From: Thermocaproicibacter sp002410755
Lineage (GTDB): Bacteria; Bacillota; Clostridia; Oscillospirales; Acutalibacteraceae
Reading direction: 5' to 3'
Assembly (NCBI GenBank): GCA_036839715.1
Contig: DAITDU010000024.1
Location: 1-26,417 of the forward strand
DNA length: 26,417 nt
Part shown: one piece after another, positions 1-8,000 of the stretch
Position numbering within the stretch: position 1 is the stretch's first letter
Layout: each line of letters starts with the position of its first letter
Made by a program: the position numbers and the translations under genes
Notes under the pieces: generated by a model
Databases searched by the model: none
What the model was told of the DNA's origin: nothing
The model's input: the letters and a program-made list of their open reading frames with translations, nothing else

Positions 1-2
1 TG

Positions 3-833
3 GCGGAATGTGAGCCATATATCACTTCGGACAACCGCTGTGCACTTGAGAACACCGCTCAGATTATGCACGGGATTTCTTCCGTGAAGAAATGGCTGGG
101 TATTCACCGCGTCATGATTGCAGTCGAGAACAACAAACCGGATGTTATCGAAACCATGAAAAAAGCGGCGGCCGGCGATGCGGAAATCGGTGTTCTTACG
201 CTTCATTCCCGCTATCCGCAGGGCGCCGAGAAAGTCCTCATCCAGTCATGCACAGGGCGCTGTGTCCCAATGGGCGGCCTGCCGGCGGATGTCGGCTGCA
301 TTGTGATGAACATTGCGTCAGCAGCAGCACTCGGTGAATATCTGGAAACTGGAATGCCGCTTGTCAAGCGCCGTGTCACAATTGACGGTTCTGCAATCAA
401 GAACCCCCAAAATGTGATCGTCCCGGTTGGAACTTATATTAAGACGATTATTGACTTCTGCGGCGGATACCGGGAGAAGCCGAAGAAAATCTTGATGGGC
501 GGTCCGATGATGGGCGTTTCCATTGCCAGTGATCAGCTCCCTGTTATTAAGCAGAACAATGGCATTATCTGCCTTGGCGAAGAGGAAGCGCATAAAATGG
601 AGCCGACTGCATGTATCCGCTGCGGCCGCTGCGTGCGTGTGTGCCCGATGCATCTGATGCCAACAATGCTTGAAAAGTTCGCCATGGCAAAGCGCGTGGA
701 TGATTTGCAGGAATACAATGTCATGGACTGCATGGAGTGCGGTAGCTGTGCCTACGGTTGCCCTGCGGGAAGGCCGCTTGTTCAGGCAATTCGCCTTGGC
801 AAGGCTTTGGTAAAAGCAAGGAGGAAAAAGTAA
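3..833 (+). CDS. rnfC: RnfC, NADH-side subunit of Rnf complex (5' partial)
   Basis: Peripheral Fe-S/flavin subunit of the Rnf ferredoxin:NAD+ oxidoreductase, the part thought to exchange electrons with NAD(H) on the cytoplasmic face. The reading frame is open from base 3 and already encodes RnfC-like sequence (AECEPYITSD) before the first internal ATG at 66, so the gene enters from the left and its N-terminal part is missing. About 276 residues are visible. Near the C-terminus two [4Fe-4S] motifs are clear: CIRCGRCVRVCP followed by CMECGSCAYGCP. The stop codon overlaps the rnfD start by one base (TAATG). Five further rnf genes follow in the order seen in clostridia, so the family call is very secure. 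Only the true start and the N-terminal domains cannot be judged. Confidence 0.95.
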   Translation, partial: AECEPYITSDNRCALENTAQIMHGISSVKKWLGIHRVMIAVENNKPDVIETMKKAAAGDAEIGVLTLHSRYPQGAEKVLIQSCTGRCVPMGGLPADVGCIVMNIASAAALGEYLETGMPLVKRRVTIDGSAIKNPQNVIVPVGTYIKTIIDFCGGYREKPKKILMGGPMMGVSIASDQLPVIKQNNGIICLGEEEAHKMEPTACIRCGRCVRVCPMHLMPTMLEKFAMAKRVDDLQEYNVMDCMECGSCAYGCPAGRPLVQAIRLGKALVKARRKK

Positions 834-1816
834 TGGAAGAGAAAGACGAGAAGCTTGTTATTTCATCTTCGCCTCACATCCACTGCGAAACAACGACCCG
901 GAGAATTATGTTGGACGTTATCATTTCACTGGTTCCGGCGCTTGTTGCTTCCGTAATTATCTTTGGGCCGCGGGTTCTGCTGATCGTTGCTGTAACGATT
1001 GCATCGTGCGTCCTGAGTGAATATTTCAGCCGCAAGGTGATGAAGCGCGAGAACACAATCGGTGACTTGAGTGCTGTTGTCACAGGTCTTCTGCTTGCAT
1101 TTAACCTGCCGGTTTCTGTTCCGCCGCTTGTTGCGGCGTTTGGCGGCCTGATTGCCATTGTTGTAATCAAGCAGATGTTCGGAGGCATTGGCCAGAACTT
1201 TGTCAACCCTGCGCTTGCCGCCCGAATCATCCTGTTGAATTCTTTCCCAGCGTATATGACGTCTTGGACAAAACCGTACCTGTACTTACATCCGGCAGCA
1301 GCAACCGTAGCGTCTACTTCGGATGCCTTGGCGGGTGCAACCCCGCTTGCGCTGATTAAGCACGGCGCTGCTGCCAATCAGCTTCCAAGCCTTCTGAATA
1401 TGTTCTTTGGAAACCGCGGCGGTTCACTTGGTGAGACCTGCACGCTGGCTTTGCTGATAGGCGGAATTTACCTGATTGCGCGCAAGGTTATCAGCCCGGT
1501 TATTCCGGCCTGCTTCCTTGGCACGGCAGCTCTGCTTTCACTTTGCATGGGCCGCAATGTTGCCTACGACCTGCTGTCCGGCGGCATGATGCTCGGTGCA
1601 ATTTTTATGGCAACTGATTACACCACTTCGCCAATCACAACAAAAGGCAAAGTGATCTATGCGGTTGGCTGCGGTGTTATTACAATGTTAATCCGCAATT
1701 TTGGCAATCTGCCGGAAGGTGTCTCCTATGCCATTGTTCTAATGAATATTCTTACGCCGCTGATTGACTCCGGTACTCGTCCGGCAGCGTTTGGAAAGGA
1801 GCCTGCTAAGAAATGA
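833..1816 (+). CDS. rnfD: RnfD, membrane flavoprotein subunit of Rnf complex
   Basis: Integral membrane subunit of Rnf, 327 residues, which carries a covalently bound FMN in characterised homologues. An open frame extends upstream to an ATG at 758, but the start at 833 has an AAGGAGG site at 818-824 and is coupled to the rnfC stop, so 833 is preferred. The motif AGATPLA (residues 167-173) matches the covalent flavinylation site of the RnfD/NqrB family, with Thr170 as the expected acceptor. Hydrophobic segments run through residues 25-65, 80-115 and most of the C-terminal half, consistent with a multi-pass protein. The 3' end overlaps rnfG by four bases (ATGA), indicating translational coupling. 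Confidence 0.96.
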   Translation: MEEKDEKLVISSSPHIHCETTTRRIMLDVIISLVPALVASVIIFGPRVLLIVAVTIASCVLSEYFSRKVMKRENTIGDLSAVVTGLLLAFNLPVSVPPLVAAFGGLIAIVVIKQMFGGIGQNFVNPALAARIILLNSFPAYMTSWTKPYLYLHPAAATVASTSDALAGATPLALIKHGAAANQLPSLLNMFFGNRGGSLGETCTLALLIGGIYLIARKVISPVIPACFLGTAALLSLCMGRNVAYDLLSGGMMLGAIFMATDYTTSPITTKGKVIYAVGCGVITMLIRNFGNLPEGVSYAIVLMNILTPLIDSGTRPAAFGKEPAKK

Positions 1817-2373
1817 AGGAAAGCACAAAAAAAGAAATTATTAAGCCGACCTTTGTTCTCTTTGCAATTTGTCTTGTTGTGACGGCACTGCTTGCACTGA
1901 CCAATTCGGCCACAAAGAAGGCCATTGATGTACAGCAGGCGAAGGACGCCCAAACCTCCCGCCAAATGGCGCTTTCTGAGGCAAATTCGTTTGTAAAGTC
2001 CGACAAGGCGGCTGACTGTTATGTCGGCAAGAAAGATGGCAAGTCGGTTGGCTGGGTCTTTACAACAAAGACCACAAGCTACGGCGGTGACATTACCGTA
2101 ATGACCGGAATCAATAACACCGGCAAGGTTTCCGGCGTTGTGCTTGTCAGCACGAGCGATACGCCGGGTCTCGGCCTGAATGCGCAGAAAGAGTCATTCA
2201 GGGCTCAGTATAAACAGCAAGTTCCGGAAAATGGTTTCACAGTTGTAAAAGGCGGCGGTGCCGGAAAAGGGCAGGTCAATGCTCTGACAGGCGCTACCAT
2301 TACCAGTAAGGCTGTCACCAAAGCGGTAAATGAAGCCGTTACGGAATATCAAAAAGTAAAGGGGGGCGAATAA
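1813..2373 (+). CDS. rnfG: RnfG, FMN-binding subunit of Rnf complex
   Basis: Membrane-anchored flavoprotein subunit of Rnf, 186 residues. An N-terminal hydrophobic segment (about residues 12-30) anchors an extracytoplasmic FMN-binding domain. The flavinylation motif is TGATITSKAV, with Thr162 as the expected phosphoester-linked residue, as known for RnfG/NqrC. The preceding region around residues 112-125, with TPGLG, also fits the FMN-binding domain. Translation starts within the end of rnfD (ATGA overlap), with AAAGGAG upstream. The rnfE start follows two bases after the stop codon region, so expression is part of the same operon. Flavinylation would need an ApbE-type transferase, which is not encoded in this window. 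Confidence 0.96.
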   Translation: MKESTKKEIIKPTFVLFAICLVVTALLALTNSATKKAIDVQQAKDAQTSRQMALSEANSFVKSDKAADCYVGKKDGKSVGWVFTTKTTSYGGDITVMTGINNTGKVSGVVLVSTSDTPGLGLNAQKESFRAQYKQQVPENGFTVVKGGGAGKGQVNALTGATITSKAVTKAVNEAVTEYQKVKGGE

Positions 2374-2374
2374 T

Positions 2375-3085
2375 ATGGCAAAGAAAAAAGGATTATGGAA
2401 TGAATTTTCCAAAGGCATTGTAAAAGAAAATCCGGTTCTTCGCCTCGTGCTTGGCACCTGCTCTACGCTGGCTATCACAACAGCAGCAAGCAATGCGATC
2501 GGCATGGGCCTTGCAACGACTTTTGTCCTTGTTTGCTCCAACGCAGTTATTTCCATGCTCCGTAAAATCATTCCAGATAAAGTGCGTATTCCTTGCTATA
2601 TTGTTGTAATTGCAGGATTCGTGACAATTGTACAGCTCCTGATTGAAGCATTCTCGCCTGCTCTGAAAACAGCCCTTGGCGTCTATCTGCCTTTGATTGT
2701 TGTGAACTGCATCATCTTTGGCCGTGCTGAAATGTTCGCAAGCAAAAACAAGGTGCTGCCTTCCATCCTCGATGGCCTTGGCATGGGTATTGGTTTTACC
2801 TGCACCTTGCTTTGCATGGGCATTATCCGTGAGCTGCTGGGCAATGGGACAGTATTTGGCATGCCGATTCTCTCAAACTTCATGCCGTCTATTGTTATTT
2901 TCCTGCTGCCGCCAGGAGGGTTCTTTGTGTTTGGGTTCCTGGTAGCCGTTGCAAACAAGCTTTCCGGAGAAGGCAAGGCACCTGAAGAAATTGGCTGTGC
3001 CGGTTTTCGTGGCTGTGCGGGCTGTGCGCTTTCTTCTGGCTGCTCTGTCCTTAAAAAGAAAGATGGGGGGACTGAGAAGAAATGA
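2375..3085 (+). CDS. rnfE: RnfE, membrane subunit of Rnf complex with Cys-rich tail
   Basis: Multi-pass membrane subunit of Rnf, 236 residues, paralogous to RnfA. The start of the membrane domain (ENPVLRLVLGTCSTLAIT, from residue 18) and the conserved segment VNCIIFGRAE around residue 111 are typical; the cysteines in these positions are thought to hold an Fe-S centre shared between RnfA and RnfE. Roughly six hydrophobic segments are visible. After the last one (about residue 195) there is a hydrophilic tail with Cys208, Cys214, Cys217 and Cys223 interspersed with glycines, then a charged Lys-rich end. That tail is not part of the core fold. The gene overlaps rnfA by four bases. Confidence 0.95.
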   Translation: MAKKKGLWNEFSKGIVKENPVLRLVLGTCSTLAITTAASNAIGMGLATTFVLVCSNAVISMLRKIIPDKVRIPCYIVVIAGFVTIVQLLIEAFSPALKTALGVYLPLIVVNCIIFGRAEMFASKNKVLPSILDGLGMGIGFTCTLLCMGIIRELLGNGTVFGMPILSNFMPSIVIFLLPPGGFFVFGFLVAVANKLSGEGKAPEEIGCAGFRGCAGCALSSGCSVLKKKDGGTEKK

Positions 3086-3693
3086 AACAGCTCCTGGCTA
3101 TTTTCCTGGCTGCAATCCTCACGGAAAACTATATTCTTGAAAAATTTCTCGGCATCTGCCCGTTCCTTGGTGTCTCAAAAAACCGTAAAAATGCTATTGG
3201 CATGAGCGTTGCCGTAACGCTTGTCATGGTGATTTCTACCGCTGTTACCTGGCCGATTTATTATAATATTTTGGTGCCGAATGGCTTGGATTATCTTGAG
3301 ACCATTGTTTTTATCCTTGTCATTGCAGTGCTGGTTCAACTGATAGAAACAACGCTGAAGAAATATATCCCATCCCTTTACAATGCGCTTGGTGTTTATC
3401 TGCCGCTTATTACAACAAACTGTGCAGTCCTTGGCGTTACAATGCTGGTTCTTGACAAGCATACGGCGAATCCAGCCAGCTTTGGTTATGGCCAGGCACT
3501 GGTGAATGCGTTTGGCGCAGGCATCGGCTTTTTGGTTGCCATGGTTATGTTCTCCGGCGTGCGTGAGCGCATTGAGATGAATGATGTGCCGAAGTTCTGG
3601 AAGGGGTTGCCAATCACATTGGTTGCGGCTTCGCTGACTGCCGTCTCGTTCCTCGGATTCCAGGGTCTCGTGACCGGCATGCTTGGTTATTAG
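3082..3693 (+). CDS. rnfA: RnfA, membrane subunit of Rnf complex
   Basis: Multi-pass membrane subunit of Rnf, 203 residues. The N-terminal stretch with AILTENYILEKFLGICPFLGVS and the central TTNCAVLG segment are hallmarks of RnfA/NqrE; Cys25 and the Cys in TTNC correspond to the cysteines thought to bind a membrane-embedded Fe-S cluster with RnfE. Six hydrophobic segments can be traced, and the length is normal for the family. The start overlaps the rnfE stop (ATGA), with a GGGGGG-type SD upstream. rnfB follows after an 11-base gap with its own AGGAGG site. Confidence 0.96.
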   Translation: MKQLLAIFLAAILTENYILEKFLGICPFLGVSKNRKNAIGMSVAVTLVMVISTAVTWPIYYNILVPNGLDYLETIVFILVIAVLVQLIETTLKKYIPSLYNALGVYLPLITTNCAVLGVTMLVLDKHTANPASFGYGQALVNAFGAGIGFLVAMVMFSGVRERIEMNDVPKFWKGLPITLVAASLTAVSFLGFQGLVTGMLGY

Positions 3694-3704
3694 GAGGCTA
3701 AACA

Positions 3705-4496
3705 ATGAATGAGATCACATTTGCCATTGTTCTGGTGACCGGAATCGGCCTGCTTTCCGGAATTATTCTTTCTCTTGCATCTGTTTTTATGGCAGTGCCA
3801 AAAGATGAAAAAGAAGAAAAAGTCCGGGCGATGCTGCCTGGTGCAAACTGTGGTGCCTGCGGTTTTTCCGGCTGTGACGGCTATGCGCATGCCCTTGCTT
3901 CCGGTAAGGCAAAGCCGGGGCTGTGTACTGTTGGCGGTGCAAAAGTCGCAAATGACATTGCTGCTTACCTTGGGGCAGAAACTGTTAAGATGGTGCCGCA
4001 TGTCTCTGTTGTGCATTGCCTTGGCAGCAATGACAACACAGTGGACCGCGCCGATTATGAAGGCATTGAGACCTGTGCGGCTGCTGCCCAGGTTGCCGGG
4101 AGTCCAACTCTTTGCCACTATGGTTGTATTGGGCTTGGGGATTGTGTCAAGGCATGCGCATACGATGCGCTCAGTGTCCGCAACGGTGTTGCCATGGTTG
4201 AACCGGAAAACTGTGTAGCATGCGGAAAATGTGTTGCTGCATGCCCGAAACATCTGCTTTCACTGGTTCCGGTTAAAAAGCAGGCGGTTGTCCTTTGCAG
4301 CAGCTGTGAAAAAGGCGCTGCCGTTATGAAAGTCTGCAAAGTTGGCTGCATTGGCTGTATGCGCTGTGAAAAGACCTGCAAATACGATGCAATCCATGTA
4401 ACAGATTTTCTTGCCCATGTTGATTCAGAGAAATGCGTTGGCTGCGGTGAATGCGTTTCCGTTTGCCCGCGCCATATTATTGCCCTCAAAGGGTGA
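3705..4496 (+). CDS. rnfB: RnfB, ferredoxin-side multi-cluster subunit of Rnf complex
   Basis: Likely entry point for electrons from reduced ferredoxin into Rnf, 263 residues. A single N-terminal membrane segment (about residues 5-28) is followed by the RnfB-specific four-Cys domain ANCGACGFSGCDGY plus a later PGLC. Several ferredoxin-type cysteine groups follow, including CIGLGDCVKAC, CVACGKCVAACP, CIGCMRCEKTC and CVGCGECVSVCP, so at least four more [4Fe-4S] sites are predicted. This cluster-rich form is usual in clostridia and longer than the roughly 190-residue proteobacterial RnfB. It is the last gene of the operon and is followed by a strong intrinsic terminator. Confidence 0.96.
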   Translation: MNEITFAIVLVTGIGLLSGIILSLASVFMAVPKDEKEEKVRAMLPGANCGACGFSGCDGYAHALASGKAKPGLCTVGGAKVANDIAAYLGAETVKMVPHVSVVHCLGSNDNTVDRADYEGIETCAAAAQVAGSPTLCHYGCIGLGDCVKACAYDALSVRNGVAMVEPENCVACGKCVAACPKHLLSLVPVKKQAVVLCSSCEKGAAVMKVCKVGCIGCMRCEKTCKYDAIHVTDFLAHVDSEKCVGCGECVSVCPRHIIALKG

Positions 4497-4515
4497 CAGC
4501 TCGGTTGATACCGGT

Positions 4516-4562
4516 AAAGCCGGACGCTTTCTACCGCAGGATAGAGGGCATCCGGCTTTTTT
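4516..4562 (+). terminator. Rho-independent terminator after rnfB
   Basis: AAAGCCGGA (4516-4524) pairs with TCCGGCTTT (4551-4559), an inner stem continues the helix with a mismatch and wobble pairs, and the 3' arm runs straight into a T tract. It lies 20 bases past the rnfB stop and closes the Rnf operon. Confidence 0.85.
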
Positions 4563-4635
4563 CTGCTGTACCCTACGAAAGACTATACTTTGCCGGAATC
4601 TCCGGGTATTGGAGAAAACCAACAATGAAAAACAC

Positions 4636-4664
4636 TTGATGTTGTATGCTAACAGAGGTATAAT
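4636..4664 (+). promoter_or_regulatory. Sigma-A-type promoter for the hydrogenase gene
   Basis: TTGATG (4636-4641) and TATAAT (4659-4664) are separated by exactly 17 bp, just downstream of the Rnf terminator and about 97 bp before the hydrogenase start. The roughly 90-base AT-rich leader contains a small hairpin (AGGC 4713-4716 with GCCT 4728-4731). Confidence 0.75.
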
Positions 4665-4760
4665 AAAAAAGAAGATATTTAAAAAATAACAATCTTTTAT
4701 AACATGGGAGACAGGCGGTTTTTGCCAGCCTAGACTTAAGACTCCGGGAGGAATATCCTT

Positions 4761-6212
4761 ATGATTTACCAGTATGAAAATGCGGCCAAGGGACTGAAAC
4801 TTGAAGTCCTGGTTAAGGTGGCGCGGTATGCATTCGACGGGACCCTCCAGAAACATCTGCATAACATTCCTTATGAAGTTATTCCGGGCCCGCTGCCAAC
4901 TTTCCGCTGCTGTGTTTATAAGGAACGCGAAATTATTCGGGAACGCCTGGTAGCAGCCTGTGGGCAGAGTCTGCCGAACCAGCCGGATGGGAGAATCATC
5001 GGTGTGTTGCCGGCGGCCTGTGAAGGCTGCCCGATCAGCCGTTTCCGTGTAACGGATAACTGCCAGCATTGCCTTGCCCATAAATGCAAGGAAGCCTGCC
5101 ATTTTGATGCAATTACCATTACACCGAAAGGCGCCTATATTGACCCGCAGAAATGTAAAGAGTGCGGCCAATGTGCGGCAGCATGTCCGTATAATGCCAT
5201 TTCCGATACGCTCCGTCCATGCGTCCGTTCCTGCCCTGTGAACGCAATAGGAAGAGATCAGTACAAGCGTTCAGTGATTGATTACAACCGCTGCATCAGT
5301 TGCGGTGCATGTGTTAATGCCTGCCCGTTTGGTGCAATTACAGACCGTTCCAGCCTTGTCGATGTAATTGAACTGCTGAGAAAACAAGTGCCCGCAACAG
5401 CGGTATTTGCGCCAGCTATTGAAGGCCAGTTTGGCGGTGCAACAGTCGGCATGATAAAAAAAGCCCTGAAGGCGCTCGGTTTCACTGACGCCGTTGAAGT
5501 TTCCCTTGGCGCAGATGCGACGGCTTCCCAGGAAGCTCATGAATTAGAAGGGGCCCTTGCAGAAGGCAGAAAAATGACAACATCCTGTTGTCCGGCTTTT
5601 GTAGAAATGATTGAGCGCCATTTTCCGAAACTTTCCGATAATATTTCCCATACGGCTTCTCCGATGGCTGCTGTCTCAAGGTATGTTCGCGCAAAGTATC
5701 CGGAGCGCAAAGTTGTGTTTTTTGGTCCCTGTATTGCTAAGAAAATGGAAATCATGAAAGTAAAAAATGATGCAGATTATGTCCTTACGTTTGAAGAACT
5801 TGCTGCAATGTTTTCTGCAAAAAGTATTGATGTCAATGCTCCAGCAGAAGAAGAGCAGGATGGGAGCCTCTGTGGCAAAAATTATGCGCAAAGTGGCGGA
5901 GTTGTCGGTTCAGTGGCTGAAGTTCTGAAAGAAGAAGGGTATGATAAACCTTGTAAAGCGATCCGCTGTAACGGTGCGAAAGAGTGCAAGCGCACTCTGA
6001 TGATTATGAACGCCGGCAGACTTCCTGAAGACTTTGTGGAAGGCATGGCTTGTGAATGCGGCTGTATTGCCGGACCTGCAGGTGTTGCGTCTCTGCGTGA
6101 TATCAAGAAAAACCGTGCGGCTCTGCTTGCAAAGGCTGACAAACGCACGATTACGCAAAATGTTCATGAGATTCATGACTTTTCAGATATTGATATGAAC
6201 AATGGCCGATAA
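4761..6212 (+). CDS. Monomeric [FeFe]-hydrogenase, group B-like
   Basis: Predicted cytoplasmic ferredoxin-linked hydrogenase, 483 residues, interconverting H2 with protons and electrons. An N-terminal family-specific region (1-90) is followed by ferredoxin-type cysteines (101-113, CKECGQCAAACP 132-142, CVRSCP 154-159, CISCGACVNACP 178-189) and then the H-cluster domain. The three H-cluster signatures are TSCCPAF (274-280), GPCIAKK (322-328) and CECGCIAGPA (431-440), giving Cys276, Cys324, Cys431 and Cys435 as likely ligands and Cys277 as the likely proton-relay cysteine. TSCCPAF and the C-terminal GPA motif, together with the N-terminal region, fit the group B (B1/B3) class better than group A enzymes. 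The ATG at 4761 has a GGGAGGA site at 4746-4752. Maturases HydE/F/G are not in the window. Physiological direction is unknown. Confidence 0.92.
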   Translation: MIYQYENAAKGLKLEVLVKVARYAFDGTLQKHLHNIPYEVIPGPLPTFRCCVYKEREIIRERLVAACGQSLPNQPDGRIIGVLPAACEGCPISRFRVTDNCQHCLAHKCKEACHFDAITITPKGAYIDPQKCKECGQCAAACPYNAISDTLRPCVRSCPVNAIGRDQYKRSVIDYNRCISCGACVNACPFGAITDRSSLVDVIELLRKQVPATAVFAPAIEGQFGGATVGMIKKALKALGFTDAVEVSLGADATASQEAHELEGALAEGRKMTTSCCPAFVEMIERHFPKLSDNISHTASPMAAVSRYVRAKYPERKVVFFGPCIAKKMEIMKVKNDADYVLTFEELAAMFSAKSIDVNAPAEEEQDGSLCGKNYAQSGGVVGSVAEVLKEEGYDKPCKAIRCNGAKECKRTLMIMNAGRLPEDFVEGMACECGCIAGPAGVASLRDIKKNRAALLAKADKRTITQNVHEIHDFSDIDMNNGR

Positions 6213-6224
6213 ATAGATTCCTAT

Positions 6225-6276
6225 AAAGGGGAGCGCATACAGATTTCTTAAAGTAACCTGTACGCGCTCCCCTTTT
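6225..6276 (+). terminator. Terminator between hydrogenase and comM genes
   Basis: AAAGGGGAGCGC (6225-6236) pairs with GCGCTCCCCTTTT (6264-6276), with additional pairing inside (ATACAG with CTGTAC). It sits 12 bases after the hydrogenase stop. Because the flanking genes converge and the outer arms are A/T-rich on both sides, it may serve both strands. Confidence 0.85.
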
Positions 6277-6310
6277 AAGTCTACATAAAAGATGCCAAAC
6301 CTGAATGTTT

Positions 6311-7843
6311 TCAGAGCTCTCTCATCCAATATTTACGGTCAAGACTACGGTACTGTACTGCCTCGGCAACATGGCGCGGCTCTATTTCTGCGCTGTGGTC
6401 GAGGTCGGCAATGGTACGGCAGACTTTTAGTACACGGTCATAAGCACGTGCTGAAAGCCCGAAACGTTCAAACGCAGTTTTCAGCAGCGCAGTGCTTTTC
6501 TCGTTCAAAGGGCAGAATTCATGTAGCCTGTCCGGCGTAATGCGTGCGTTGCAAGTAATCCCCGTCCCCTGGAAGCGCCTGTTTTGAATTTCCCTTGCTG
6601 CATTTACCCGTGCACGGATTTCTGCGGAGCTTTCCGCTTTGTTTCCGGAAGCAAGATCATCAAATTCCACAGGTGGGACTTCAATATGGAGGTCCAGCCG
6701 GTCTAGAAGGGGGCCGGAAACGCGGGCCAGGTAACGGGAAACAGCCTGCGGGGTACAGGTGCAACGGTGTGTTGGATGCCCAAAATAACCGCACGGGCAG
6801 GGATTCATTGCTGCAACAAACATGACGGAACAAGGGTAGGAAACTGTACCGCCTGCGCGGGAAATGGTAACCCACCCGTTTTCAATCGGCTGGCGCAGCA
6901 CCTCCATGGCAGGGCGCGAAAATTCAGGCAGTTCATCTAGAAACAGGACACCATTGTGTGCAAGCGAAATCTCGCCGGGGCGTGGAATACTTCCGCCTCC
7001 AGCCAGACCGGCAGGAGACACAGTATGATGCGGCGCACGGAATGGACGCCTGCGGATGAGGGAGACGCCGGGCGGGATTGTGCCGGCAATTGAATGGATT
7101 TTAGTTGTTTCAATCGTTTCTTCAAAAGTCATATCCGGCAGAATAGAAGGCAGGCGTCTCGCAAGCATGCTTTTGCCGGAACCGGGAGGGCCAATCAACA
7201 AAACATTGTGCCCGCCTGCCGCCGCTATCTCAAGTGCGCGCTTCGCTTCCGCCTGTCCCCGCACATCAGAAAAATCAGGCAGCAGAGTACCTTCATCCTG
7301 TTCTGCACGGTTTGGGATTGCCGGCTCTAGTGGTTCTGCGCCGGTCAGATGCTTAATAAGGCGGGAGACACTGCACACGGGGTAAACTTCAAGCCCTTCT
7401 ACCACAGCGCCCTCTGCCGCATTTTCGCTTGGAACGTATAGTCTGCGGAACCCTTTCTCCTTTGCTGCGATTGCCATTGGCAGCACACCGCGCACTGGAC
7501 GGACTTCTCCCGTCAGGGAAAGCTCACCGAGAAAAACACTGTCACTGAGGCAGCAGCTTAATTGGTGGCTTGCCTTCATCAGAGCAATCAGGAGGGGGAG
7601 GTCATAAATTGGCCCTTCTTTCCGTTTGTCCGCCGGGGCGAGATTTACCGTAATCCGGCTGACCGGAAATTCGTAGCCGCAGTTTTTCATTGCTGCCCGG
7701 ACACGGTTTCGGGATTCCTTAACGGCTGTGTCCGGCAGGCCGACGACTTCAAAGGAAGGCAGCCCGGAGGAAAGGTCTGCTTCCACTTCCACGGGAAAAG
7801 CTTCCATTCCATAAAGTCCCATGCTGAAAACCTGAGAGACCAT
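6311..7843 (-). CDS. comM: YifB/ComM-family Mg-chelatase-like AAA+ ATPase
   Basis: Encodes a 510-residue AAA+ ATPase of the YifB/ComM family; ComM in Gram-negative bacteria is a branch-migration helicase acting in natural transformation, while the role in Firmicutes is less clear. An N-terminal Lon-protease-like ChlI domain (about 20-165) precedes the ATPase core with Walker A GPPGSGKS (218-225) and Walker B GVLFLDE (298-304), and a C-terminal Mg-chelatase domain completes the family's normal length. The frame is open upstream to 8023, but the start at 7843 has an AGGGAGGA site and gives the conserved start MVSQVFSMGL. The extra 60 codons would cover the promoter and are rejected. It diverges from the sigma factor gene. 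Confidence 0.93.
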   Translation of the reverse strand: MVSQVFSMGLYGMEAFPVEVEADLSSGLPSFEVVGLPDTAVKESRNRVRAAMKNCGYEFPVSRITVNLAPADKRKEGPIYDLPLLIALMKASHQLSCCLSDSVFLGELSLTGEVRPVRGVLPMAIAAKEKGFRRLYVPSENAAEGAVVEGLEVYPVCSVSRLIKHLTGAEPLEPAIPNRAEQDEGTLLPDFSDVRGQAEAKRALEIAAAGGHNVLLIGPPGSGKSMLARRLPSILPDMTFEETIETTKIHSIAGTIPPGVSLIRRRPFRAPHHTVSPAGLAGGGSIPRPGEISLAHNGVLFLDELPEFSRPAMEVLRQPIENGWVTISRAGGTVSYPCSVMFVAAMNPCPCGYFGHPTHRCTCTPQAVSRYLARVSGPLLDRLDLHIEVPPVEFDDLASGNKAESSAEIRARVNAAREIQNRRFQGTGITCNARITPDRLHEFCPLNEKSTALLKTAFERFGLSARAYDRVLKVCRTIADLDHSAEIEPRHVAEAVQYRSLDRKYWMREL

Positions 7844-7877
7844 TTTATCTGTTCCTCCCTGGAAATATTCTAGAACT

Positions 7878-7906
7878 ATTATACACTGGTTGTGGGAGCG
7901 GTTCAA
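7878..7906 (-). promoter_or_regulatory. Promoter for comM
   Basis: On the minus strand TTGAAC (7906-7901) and TATAAT (7883-7878) are 17 bp apart, about 35 bp before the chosen comM start. This independently supports the start at 7843. Confidence 0.75.
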
Positions 7907-7936
7907 TCCGGGCCCTGCGCTTTTTGCACCACCGTG

Positions 7937-7965
7937 TTGACTTCGGGGCATGGTTAGGGTATTAT
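7937..7965 (+). promoter_or_regulatory. Promoter for sigH-like gene
   Basis: TTGACT (7937-7942) and TATTAT (7960-7965) are 17 bp apart, placing a transcription start about 30 bp before the ATG at 8001. It lies back to back with the comM promoter. Confidence 0.7.
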
Positions 7966-8000
7966 GAACACAGATTGGGCGGGACTGGGGTGACATTTTC

